From contig JAOTUD010000237.1 of NCBI GenBank assembly GCA_029864065.1, positions 1-5,489 of the forward strand: a DNA stretch of 5,489 nucleotides, given 5' to 3'. Positions within the stretch are counted from its first letter, which is position 1, and each line of letters begins with the position of its first letter. Shown piece after piece: positions 1 to 5,489 of this stretch. The notes under the pieces were generated by a model. That model had not been told where the DNA came from and did not search any database. It saw only the letters and a list, made by a program, of their open reading frames with translations. Position numbers and translations under genes: made by a program. This DNA comes from Gammaproteobacteria bacterium. GTDB lineage: Bacteria > Pseudomonadota > Gammaproteobacteria > GCA-001735895.

Positions 1-833
1 TCGCCGAAACGCAGCAGGTCGCGCGGAATGACGCAGATTCCGCCAGCGGTGCGCGGCGCGCCCTTGCGGTCGACGGTGATATAGGCGTTCTTTTCCGCGC
101 CCATGGGCTGCCACAGGCAGCGGCTCATCAGGCTCGCGAGGCGCTCGCCGCTGGCACGCTCGATAACCCAGCCGAGCAGGTCGGAGTTCGGTGACTTGTA
201 CTGAAAAGCCTGGCCGTGCTCACCGCCGGCGCGCGCGATCGAGCACAGGAAGTCGTGCAGGTTCCGATCGATTTGATCGACCGCGCAGGGGTGCCAGGCG
301 GTGGCGATGCGGTACTCGACGAACTTGCCGGAAGTGGCCAGGTAATCCTCGTTGAAATCGATATTGACGACCATGTCGAGCACCTGCTGCAGCGTCGCGT
401 CGGCGTAGCCCGAACCGGCCAGCTCAGGGACGTACTCGAGCACGGGTTTCGCCGGGTCGAGCAGGCCCTGGTCGACCAACACGCCGGCCAACGTCGCGGT
501 GATCGATTTGCTGACCGAGAACACGATATGCGGGTTCATTTCGATCGCCTCGTCGACATACCACTCATGTACCAACCTGCCGCGATGCGCGACCAGCAGC
601 GCGTCGCTGCTCGATTCATCGAGCCAGCGCCGCAGCGACCATTGCTCGCCACCGAGGCCGGGTACCGAGACCTTTTCAATCGCCTCGACGGGCGCCCGGG
701 GCATCTCGGACGACCGCGCGCCGCGATAAATGGGTTCACTCGGGACGATTTCACGCACGTGATGAAAGGCCCAGCGGTTGTGCGGCGGCAGGCGCCAGTT
801 GGCGAGGTTCAGCGTGTCGGGTCGTTGCAGCAT
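1..833 (-). CDS. NylB-like serine hydrolase (beta-lactamase fold), C-terminus cut by window edge
   Basis: The visible 277 codons encode a member of the beta-lactamase / penicillin-binding-protein-like serine hydrolases closest in style to 6-aminohexanoate-dimer hydrolase (NylB) and EstB-type esterases. Family knowledge: these cleave amide or ester bonds through a Ser/Lys/Tyr centre. Seen here: SVSK at residues 106-109 (nucleophile Ser106, base Lys109), Tyr212 in QYKSPN, and Tyr164 in NEDY. The first three of these line up with NylB Ser112, Lys115 and Tyr170 at a constant offset of 6, and Tyr212 with Tyr215 (numbering from memory). The NylB Asp181 position is tentatively Arg175, so nylon-oligomer activity itself is not implied. 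The N-terminal region with NWRLPPHNRWAFHHVREI fits the family start. No signal peptide is evident, so it is probably cytoplasmic. The ATG shares one base with the upstream gene's TAA (TAATG), implying translational coupling; only a weak GAG lies 8 bases upstream. Substrate unknown; it could be an amidase, esterase or lactonase. Confidence 0.88.
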   Translation of the reverse strand, partial: MLQRPDTLNLANWRLPPHNRWAFHHVREIVPSEPIYRGARSSEMPRAPVEAIEKVSVPGLGGEQWSLRRWLDESSSDALLVAHRGRLVHEWYVDEAIEMNPHIVFSVSKSITATLAGVLVDQGLLDPAKPVLEYVPELAGSGYADATLQQVLDMVVNIDFNEDYLATSGKFVEYRIATAWHPCAVDQIDRNLHDFLCSIARAGGEHGQAFQYKSPNSDLLGWVIERASGERLASLMSRCLWQPMGAEKNAYITVDRKGAPRTAGGICVIPRDLLRFG

Positions 834-2068
834 TATTCGAGCTCGGTGATGGTTTTCTGGTTATTGGAGTCGAGCACGGCCTGGCACATTTCCAGGTGCA
901 GGCGGCCACCCGTATCGTAGGGGTGCGATTCGACCACGGTTTCGTTCAGCGCGATGCCGAGGCCGGGCTCGCCGGGTGCCGGCATGTAACCGTCCTCCCA
1001 GTCCAGCGGGCGCCGCAGTATGGCATCGTGGAACTCGGTCTGGATCGTCTCCAGGATCAAAAAATTCGGGCAGCTGAAGGCGACGTGCGCCGCCGCCGCG
1101 TGCGCGATCGGACCGCAATAGATATGTGGCGCGATCTGCGCGTTGAACAACTCCGCGAGCACGGCAATTTTTTTGGTTTCCCAGACGCCGCCGCTGCGCC
1201 CGATGTCCGGTTGCAGGATCGAGACGCCGGCCCTGAGCGCCTGGTGGAACTCGACGCGCGTGGTGAGCCGCTCACCGGTCGCGATCGGTATCGTCGTCGA
1301 CGCCGCGACCTTGCCGATCGCTTCCATCTGGTCTGGCGGGCAGGGTTCCTCGAACCACAGCGGATCGTAGGGCTCCAGCCGTCGCGCCAGCCTGATCGCC
1401 GACGAAGTCGTCATTTGTCCGTGGGTGCCGAACAGGATGTCGGCGCGATCGCCGACCGCCTCGCGTATCTTACGCACGTTGTCTTCGCAGCGTGCAAGCT
1501 CGGCCAGCGACAGTTCGCGACCACCCTGGAAACTGTAGGGTCCCGCGGGATCCTGCTTGACCGCGGTAAAGCCCATGTCGATATAGTCGAGCGCACGCGC
1601 CGCGGCGGCGTCGCCATCGTGGTATACGTCGGGCGCGCCGGCGCCGGGATTGCCGTCGGGCGCAACCCGCTCCGGATACAGGTAAGTGTATGTACGCAGG
1701 CGATCGTGGAACTGCCCGCCGAGCAACTGGTAAACCGGCACGTCGTGCGTCTTGCCGAGGATATCCCAGATCGCGATTTCGATGCCGCTGAACACGCCCA
1801 TCATGCTGATGTCCGGGCGCTGCGTGAACCCGGCCGAGTAAACCCGTCTGAACATGGTTTCGACGTGATGCGGATCCTCGCCGGCGATATAGCGCTCGAA
1901 GGTATCTTCGACCATCGCGCAGGCGATGTCGCCCGACACCGGGATGCCGTAGCATTCACCGATGCCCTCGATGCCGTCATCGGTGGTGACCTTGACGATT
2001 ACCCAGAACGCCCCGCCGATGCCGCTGGGGGGTACTGTGACCCAGGTCTTGATATCCTTCAGAATCAT
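833..2068 (-). CDS. Enolase-superfamily (mandelate racemase/muconate lactonizing) dehydratase-like enzyme
   Basis: This 411-residue protein has the family's normal length and two-domain form: a capping domain (about 1-125) and a TIM barrel (about 130-385). It probably abstracts the proton alpha to a carboxylate, most likely dehydrating a sugar acid or hydroxy acid to a 2-keto-3-deoxy product. Against E. coli galactonate dehydratase DgoD (numbering from memory), the ligands Glu209/Glu235 match Glu240 (WFEEP) and Glu266 (TGER), His185 matches His216 (GTHGQ), His285 matches His315 (APH) and Glu310 matches Glu340, all at an offset of 30-31. Asp288 (QPD) would pair with His315 as the dyad. The first metal ligand, Asp183, falls on Gly214. 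The His/Asp dyad argues against the Lys/Lys epimerases such as hydroxyproline-betaine epimerase. The start at 2068 has a weak GGGG seven bases upstream. It follows the LysR gene by 51 bases and is fused by TAATG to the hydrolase gene. Family assignment is sure; substrate and even reaction are not. Confidence 0.9.
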   Translation of the reverse strand: MILKDIKTWVTVPPSGIGGAFWVIVKVTTDDGIEGIGECYGIPVSGDIACAMVEDTFERYIAGEDPHHVETMFRRVYSAGFTQRPDISMMGVFSGIEIAIWDILGKTHDVPVYQLLGGQFHDRLRTYTYLYPERVAPDGNPGAGAPDVYHDGDAAAARALDYIDMGFTAVKQDPAGPYSFQGGRELSLAELARCEDNVRKIREAVGDRADILFGTHGQMTTSSAIRLARRLEPYDPLWFEEPCPPDQMEAIGKVAASTTIPIATGERLTTRVEFHQALRAGVSILQPDIGRSGGVWETKKIAVLAELFNAQIAPHIYCGPIAHAAAAHVAFSCPNFLILETIQTEFHDAILRRPLDWEDGYMPAPGEPGLGIALNETVVESHPYDTGGRLHLEMCQAVLDSNNQKTITELE

Positions 2069-2119
2069 GTGCTTGCCCCGCGGCTCGATGATCGGGTTAA
2101 GTTACTCCAATCCACGGTA

Positions 2120-3007
2120 TTACGGAACCGCTAATAGTTCCTGCTTGATCAATTCCAGCAGCTTGTCCATTTGCTGCGTGGGCATGCCCGACGAAAAACG
2201 CGCCACGTGCTGAATCGGCGGCGGCTGCGGCAGAAAGGAACGATCGATTTTGAGGCCGCGGCTATCGCCGCGACGTCCCGACTGCAACTGCTCGAACACG
2301 TCGAGGTTGACGAGACCCACGCCGAGCCCGCTGCGCACCGCGTTGACCATACCGTCGATGCTGGGGCATTCGAACACGACGCGCAGGCTGTAATCGATCC
2401 CGGCCAGCGCCTGCTCGGCCCAGGCCTTGTAAAAACAGTCCCTGTGATAAGCGACAAACGGGATCGTCCGGTTTTCATCGAGGATGAAATCGTCCGCCAT
2501 CAACCACACCACCCGCTGCCGACCCAGCGCATGGTCGCTGTCGAGCCGCTCGCTTTCGAAAACCTCGATCAACGCCATGTCGATCTCGCCCGATTGCAGC
2601 CAGCGCACCAGCTCCGGCGTATGCGCGACACGAGAGGTCAGCGCGACATGCGGAAAGTTGGTCGAAAAGCTGGACAGAATCTGCGCCATGCCGGGCGCGG
2701 TGACGTCCTCGGTGATGCCGAGCCTGAGCTCGCCGGCCAGGTCGCTTTGATAAAAGCTGGCGTATGCCTCGTCGTGCAGCCGCACCATGCGCCGCGCGTA
2801 GGCGAGCAGTTTCTCGCCATCGGCGCTCAGCACGAGCCTGCCGTCGACGCGCGCAAACAGGCCGCGGTTCAGCTTTTGCTCGAGCCGCTTCATCTTGTGG
2901 CTGACCGCCGATTGCGACAGGTTCAGACGCCTGGCCGCACGCGTGATGCCGCCGGTTTCGGCAATCACGGTCAGGGCGCGCATGGAATCGATGTCGAGCG
3001 TCGGCAT
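2120..3007 (-). CDS. LysR-type transcriptional regulator
   Basis: A complete 295-residue LysR-family protein, the usual length. The N-terminal winged helix-turn-helix covers about residues 5-65. The HTH core runs from GGITRAARRLN (19-29) into the recognition helix LSQSAVSHKMKRLE (30-43), which is textbook LysR sequence. A linker helix (about 66-90) leads into the effector-binding periplasmic-binding-protein-like domain (about 93-290), beginning ELRLGITED. The start fits the family N-terminus (ten or so residues before the HTH); no clear ribosome-binding site precedes it. It is divergent from the oxidoreductase gene across a 97-base regulatory gap and lies upstream of, and in the same direction as, the dehydratase and hydrolase genes. 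By family precedent it should sense a pathway substrate or intermediate, control the divergent promoter, and regulate its own. No promoter was recognised in the 51-base gap to the dehydratase gene, so readthrough from the lysR promoter may express all three minus-strand genes. Confidence 0.95.
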   Translation of the reverse strand: MPTLDIDSMRALTVIAETGGITRAARRLNLSQSAVSHKMKRLEQKLNRGLFARVDGRLVLSADGEKLLAYARRMVRLHDEAYASFYQSDLAGELRLGITEDVTAPGMAQILSSFSTNFPHVALTSRVAHTPELVRWLQSGEIDMALIEVFESERLDSDHALGRQRVVWLMADDFILDENRTIPFVAYHRDCFYKAWAEQALAGIDYSLRVVFECPSIDGMVNAVRSGLGVGLVNLDVFEQLQSGRRGDSRGLKIDRSFLPQPPPIQHVARFSSGMPTQQMDKLLELIKQELLAVP

Positions 3008-3026
3008 TATGACAAATTTCGATGCA

Positions 3027-3058
3027 AATCATGAAAATATATCGTTTTGTTCATGCTT
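3027..3058. promoter_or_regulatory. Inverted repeat, candidate LysR operator
   Basis: AATCATGAA (3027-3035) and TTCATGCTT (3050-3058) form an inverted repeat with 9-base arms, one mismatch and a 14-base spacer; the inner CATGAA/TTCATG is perfect. It covers the -10 of the minus-strand promoter and overlaps the -35 of the plus-strand promoter. It lies in the only sizeable intergenic gap beside a LysR gene, so a regulator site is plausible. It is not a canonical T-N11-A box, and the short arms could arise by chance in AT-rich sequence. Confidence 0.4.
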
Positions 3059-3064
3059 AGACAA
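3036..3064 (-). promoter_or_regulatory. Sigma-70-like promoter for the LysR gene (and possibly the operon behind it)
   Basis: Read on the minus strand, a -35 box TTGTCT (3064-3059, 4/6 to TTGACA) is followed after exactly 17 bases by a -10 box TATATT (3041-3036, 5/6 to TATAAT). Transcription would begin near 3029, about 20 bases before the LysR start codon. The promoter is interleaved with the oppositely directed one, so polymerase occupancy at the two should be competitive or regulator-dependent. Confidence 0.5.
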
Positions 3065-3074
3065 TCGGTATATT
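3047..3074 (+). promoter_or_regulatory. Sigma-70-like promoter for the oxidoreductase gene
   Basis: A -10 box TATATT (3069-3074, 5/6 to consensus) is preceded at 16 bases by a poor -35 box TTGTTC (3047-3052, 3/6). A weak -35 beside a good -10 is typical of an activator-dependent LysR target. Transcription would start near 3081, giving a leader of about 24 bases before the ATG at 3105. No strong Shine-Dalgarno sequence is visible in that leader. Confidence 0.45.
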
Positions 3075-3104
3075 CACCGTTCCGACATCACGCATGGCAA
3101 TTCG

Positions 3105-5087
3105 ATGACCCACTACAAGCACCTGTTCGAGCCGCTCGAGCTGCGCCATCGCAAGCTCGACAATCGAGTCGTGTTCGGCGCGCATACCGCCAACATGTCC
3201 GACCTCGGCCTGCCGGGCGAGCGCCACCGGGCCTACTACGAGGAGCGCGCCATCGGCGGCGCGGCGATGATCGTCGTCGAACCGATGCCGGTACACGCGA
3301 CCGCGGTGCTGACGCGCGGCAATTTCCGCCACTGCGATGACGCGGTGATTCCCTATTTCCGCAACATAACCGACGCGGTACACGCGCACGGCACGACCAT
3401 CCTGCAGCAACTCTATCACGTCGGCCAGCACGGCGACTCGGACCTGTCTTTCATGCCGCACTGGTCGCCTTCCGGGCTGCAGTCCTACCACGATTCGGAC
3501 GGCAGCCACGCGATGCGCGAGTCCGAAATCCTCGAAGTGATCGACTGCTTTACCCGGGCGGCGCAACGCTGCCAGGCGGCCGGTTTCGATGGCGTCGACC
3601 TGTTCGCCGCCTACCACGCGCTGCTGGACCAGTTCTGGACCCCGTGGTCGAACAAGCGCGACGACCGCTGGGGCGGATCGCTGGAGAATCGCTGCCGCCT
3701 GTCGCTGTCGATTATCGATTCGATCCGCAAGACCTGCGGCGAGGATTTCATCATCGGCATGTCGATCGGCTATGCCGACAATACGCCGTTCGTCATGACG
3801 CTCGAAGATTTCCAGGAAGTGATCGCCTACCACGACCAGGGCGGTAATCTCGACTATGTTTCCTGCGGCTCGGGCAACTACGTCGACGTCGATCGCATCA
3901 TGCCGACCTTCGTTTACGGCGAAAAGCAGGGCGTGCCGCTGGCCGCGGCGTTGAAGCAGGTGGTTATGCACGCCAGGGTCACCGCGGAGAGCCATATCCG
4001 CACCCCGGAAAACGCCGACTACACGATCGCGAGCGGCGCGGCCGACCTGGTTTCGATCGTGCGCGGGCAAATCGCCGACCCGCACCTGGTTGGCAAGGCG
4101 CGCGTGGGGCGCGACGACGACATCCGCGGCTGCATCTCCTGCAACCAGATGTGCTGGGGCCGGCGCTCGCGCGATTACTGGATTTCCTGCCTGGTCAACC
4201 CGTCGGCCGGGCGCGAATTCGAATGGGGCGGCGACCGCTTCGTCAAGGCAGAACAGCCGAAAAACATACTTGTGGTCGGCGGCGGGCCCGCCGGCATGGA
4301 AGCCGCGCGCGTCGCCGCCGAACGCGGCCACAAGGTCACGCTGGCCGAGGCGCTCGGCGACCTCGGCGGGCAGTTCCGCCTTGCCGGCCTCGCGCCGAGG
4401 CGCGGCCAGATCACCGAGTTGATGGACTGGTACCTGCGCCAGTTCGACCGGCTCGGCGTCGAAGTGCGTTACTTTGCGCCGCTGGACGAGCAGGACATCA
4501 TCGAGTTCGGCGCCGACGAGGTCGTGCTGGCCACCGGGTCACTGCCGGACGAGCGCGCGCGCCAGCGCTGGCTGCCCGAGGCCGACGCATTGCCCGGCCT
4601 GGATAACGGCAAGGTGTTTCCCTGCGAGGAAGTATTCCGCGGCCAGGCTGAGTTCGGCAAGTCGGTGATCGTCATCGACGAGGGCGGCAACTGGCGCGGC
4701 ACCGGCACCGCCTGGCACCTGGCCGACCAGGGCCACGCGGTCACCATAGTGACGCCCGACCCGATGATCGGCAAAGAGCTCACGCGCACCGGATCCGACC
4801 TGAAGATCCGCGCCAATCTCGCGCAGCTGGGCGCCCGTTTCATGCTCGAATCGGTGGTCGCACACTGGCACGGCGATCGCGCCGAGGTGCGTTCGCTGCT
4901 CGACGACTCGGTTACCGAGGTCGCGGCCTCGGCCATCGTCACCGCGACCACCAACGTGGTTTACAACGACGTCGAGCTGGCGCTTGCCGGGGCCGGCGTG
5001 AGCCTGCACGTCATCGGTGACGCCGCCGCGCCGCGCCAGGCGCCCTACGCATTCCACGACGGCCGCAAGATCGGCCTGGCACTCTGA
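3105..5087 (+). CDS. FMN/[4Fe-4S]/FAD oxidoreductase, OYE barrel plus FAD/NAD domains (TMADH/FadH architecture)
   Basis: A 660-residue fusion flavoprotein. Residues 1-340 form an old-yellow-enzyme TIM barrel (HLFEPLELR start, QQLYHVGQHG at 101-110, GGSLENR at 190-196). Cys343, Cys346, Cys350 and Cys362 (C-x2-C-x3-C-x11-C, as in 2,4-dienoyl-CoA reductase) should hold a [4Fe-4S] cluster. GGGPAG (392-397) begins the FAD/ADP-binding Rossmann fold, DEGGN (525-529) starts a second nucleotide-type domain resembling trimethylamine dehydrogenase, and IGDA (637-640) is the final FAD motif. Relatives include trimethylamine, dimethylamine and histamine dehydrogenases, N-methylproline demethylases and FadH. 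Thr28 aligns with the TMADH Cys30 that binds FMN covalently, so FMN is probably non-covalent. The barrel active site is unusual: Phe167/Tyr170 sit where His residues are usual, and Ser220 at the FMN-contacting Arg position. The reading frame is open back to 2895, but that part runs antisense inside the LysR gene; MTHYKHLFEP is the family-like start. Substrate unknown; amine oxidation or N-demethylation is possible. Confidence 0.9.
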   Translation: MTHYKHLFEPLELRHRKLDNRVVFGAHTANMSDLGLPGERHRAYYEERAIGGAAMIVVEPMPVHATAVLTRGNFRHCDDAVIPYFRNITDAVHAHGTTILQQLYHVGQHGDSDLSFMPHWSPSGLQSYHDSDGSHAMRESEILEVIDCFTRAAQRCQAAGFDGVDLFAAYHALLDQFWTPWSNKRDDRWGGSLENRCRLSLSIIDSIRKTCGEDFIIGMSIGYADNTPFVMTLEDFQEVIAYHDQGGNLDYVSCGSGNYVDVDRIMPTFVYGEKQGVPLAAALKQVVMHARVTAESHIRTPENADYTIASGAADLVSIVRGQIADPHLVGKARVGRDDDIRGCISCNQMCWGRRSRDYWISCLVNPSAGREFEWGGDRFVKAEQPKNILVVGGGPAGMEAARVAAERGHKVTLAEALGDLGGQFRLAGLAPRRGQITELMDWYLRQFDRLGVEVRYFAPLDEQDIIEFGADEVVLATGSLPDERARQRWLPEADALPGLDNGKVFPCEEVFRGQAEFGKSVIVIDEGGNWRGTGTAWHLADQGHAVTIVTPDPMIGKELTRTGSDLKIRANLAQLGARFMLESVVAHWHGDRAEVRSLLDDSVTEVAASAIVTATTNVVYNDVELALAGAGVSLHVIGDAAAPRQAPYAFHDGRKIGLAL

Positions 5088-5089
5088 GC

Positions 5090-5093
5090 GGAG
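5090..5093 (+). promoter_or_regulatory. Ribosome-binding site of the DapA-like gene
   Basis: GGAG lies six bases before the ATG at 5100, within the 12-base gap after the oxidoreductase stop codon. It is the clearest Shine-Dalgarno sequence in the window and fixes the start of the downstream gene, which is evidently in the same operon as the oxidoreductase. Confidence 0.7.
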
Positions 5094-5099
5094 CACACC

Positions 5100-5489
5100 A
5101 TGGGTGAAATTAGCGGCATCAACCTGGCGCTGCAGACCCCGATGCATGCCGACGGCGGCATCGACTACGCGCGCTGGGAGGAACTGATCGACCTCTATAT
5201 AGAGGCCGGTGTTCACGGACTGGTGCTCGGTGCGGGCACCGGGCAACATCCTTATCTGACGCGGCAGGAATGCGACCGGCTCTACGAGCTCGGCGCGAAG
5301 CGCATCGACGGGCGTTGCAGCCTGATCTGCCAGACCTCGGCGCTGGTGCAGAACGAGGTCATCGAACGCTCCCGCCACGCGCAGGGGCTCGGCGCCGACG
5401 CGCTGATGATCCTGCCGCCATACCTGGAGGGTCCCGAGGGCGACGACGGATTGTTCGCGTTTTACGAGGCGATCGACGCCGCGGTGGCT
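5100..5489 (+). CDS. DapA-like lyase/aldolase (dihydrodipicolinate synthase family), 3' end beyond window
   Basis: The first 130 codons of a DapA/N-acetylneuraminate-lyase superfamily TIM-barrel enzyme, usually about 300 residues. Members form a Schiff base between a barrel lysine and a 2-keto acid, acting as aldolases, dehydratases or deaminases (for example 2-keto-3-deoxy-sugar-acid aldolases or dehydratases, or the hydroxyproline-pathway deaminase). Visible: the N-terminal strand GINLALQTPMHADGGID (6-22), the helix-strand run VHGLVLGAGTGQHPYLT (38-54), and LPPYLEG (105-111). Tyr108 corresponds to the DapA Tyr133 proton relay. In the substrate-carboxylate loop the usual GTTGES appears as AGTGQH (45-50), so one of the two Thr is Gly46 and the usual Glu is Gln49. 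The Schiff-base lysine lies past the window end. A good ribosome-binding site and a 12-base gap place it in an operon with the oxidoreductase. A 2-keto-3-deoxy acid made by the dehydratase across the gap would be a natural substrate, but this is inference. Confidence 0.88.
   Translation, partial: MGEISGINLALQTPMHADGGIDYARWEELIDLYIEAGVHGLVLGAGTGQHPYLTRQECDRLYELGAKRIDGRCSLICQTSALVQNEVIERSRHAQGLGADALMILPPYLEGPEGDDGLFAFYEAIDAAVA

Noticed and set aside
216..920. Plus-strand open frame of 234 codons across the hydrolase gene
   Set aside because: The minus strand here encodes a continuous 277-codon hydrolase with SxxK and Tyr motifs, running off the window edge.
2069..2119. Separate promoter for the dehydratase gene in the 51-base gap
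   Set aside because: TTGGAG is present, but no acceptable -10 box lies 16-18 bases downstream, so readthrough from the LysR promoter is simpler.
896..2134. Long open frame (412 codons) on the plus strand opposite the dehydratase gene
   Set aside because: It is a shadow of GC-rich coding sequence on the other strand. The translation is rich in Arg/Ala/Asp with no recognisable domain, while the minus-strand frame is a clear enolase-superfamily protein.
2124..2141. Small hairpin GGAAC/GTTCC at the end of the LysR gene as a terminator
   Set aside because: The stem is only five base pairs with no following T tract on the minus strand, and it lies inside coding sequence.
2145..2152. Palindrome TTGATCAA near the 3' end of the LysR gene
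   Set aside because: It is an eight-base palindrome inside coding sequence with no second copy noticed; most likely chance.
2895..3104. N-terminal extension of the oxidoreductase reading frame by 70 codons
   Set aside because: It runs antisense through the LysR HTH coding region and the promoter gap, and matches nothing in the family. The conserved N-terminus begins at 3105.
3057..4331. Long open frame (424 codons) on the minus strand opposite the oxidoreductase gene
   Set aside because: Same codon-bias artefact; the plus-strand frame carries all conserved FMN, Fe-S and FAD motifs.
4539..5378. Minus-strand open frame (279 codons) spanning the oxidoreductase/DapA-like junction
   Set aside because: No family resemblance, and it overlaps two well-supported plus-strand genes and their ribosome-binding site.

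Overview
This GC-rich window, with strong G/C preference at third codon positions, looks like chromosomal DNA of a proteobacterium. That assignment rests on composition and gene style only; no taxonomic marker is present. It holds five protein-coding genes packed almost edge to edge. The two outermost are cut by the window ends. No RNA gene, insertion sequence, CRISPR array or convincing terminator was seen, and no gene-free stretch reaches 300 bases.

Layout: on the minus strand, reading leftward from about 3007, are a LysR-type regulator (2120-3007), an enolase-superfamily sugar-acid dehydratase-like enzyme (833-2068) and a NylB-like serine hydrolase of the beta-lactamase fold (1-833, C-terminus missing). 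The hydrolase start codon overlaps the dehydratase stop codon in TAATG. On the plus strand, starting at 3105, are a 660-residue FMN/[4Fe-4S]/FAD oxidoreductase of the trimethylamine dehydrogenase / dienoyl-CoA reductase architecture (3105-5087) and, 12 bases later, the first 130 codons of a DapA-like (dihydrodipicolinate synthase/aldolase) enzyme (5100-5489).

The 97-base gap between regulator and oxidoreductase is AT-rich compared with the rest. It carries two interleaved divergent sigma-70-like promoters and an inverted repeat lying over both, the classic arrangement for a LysR regulator controlling itself and the genes on both sides.

The gene set is best read as one substrate-induced catabolic locus. 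A hydrolase would open an amide, ester or lactone. A flavin/iron-sulfur enzyme would perform a redox step, possibly oxidative N-demethylation or amine oxidation. An enolase-type enzyme would dehydrate a hydroxy acid to a 2-keto-3-deoxy acid, and a DapA-like lyase would cleave or deaminate it. The substrate cannot be named from the sequence. Several enzymes depart from textbook active sites: the dehydratase has Gly at the usual first metal-ligand position, the OYE barrel lacks the usual catalytic His pair and FMN-contacting Arg, and the DapA-like enzyme has an altered GTTGE loop. These changes suggest specialised or uncharacterised chemistry.
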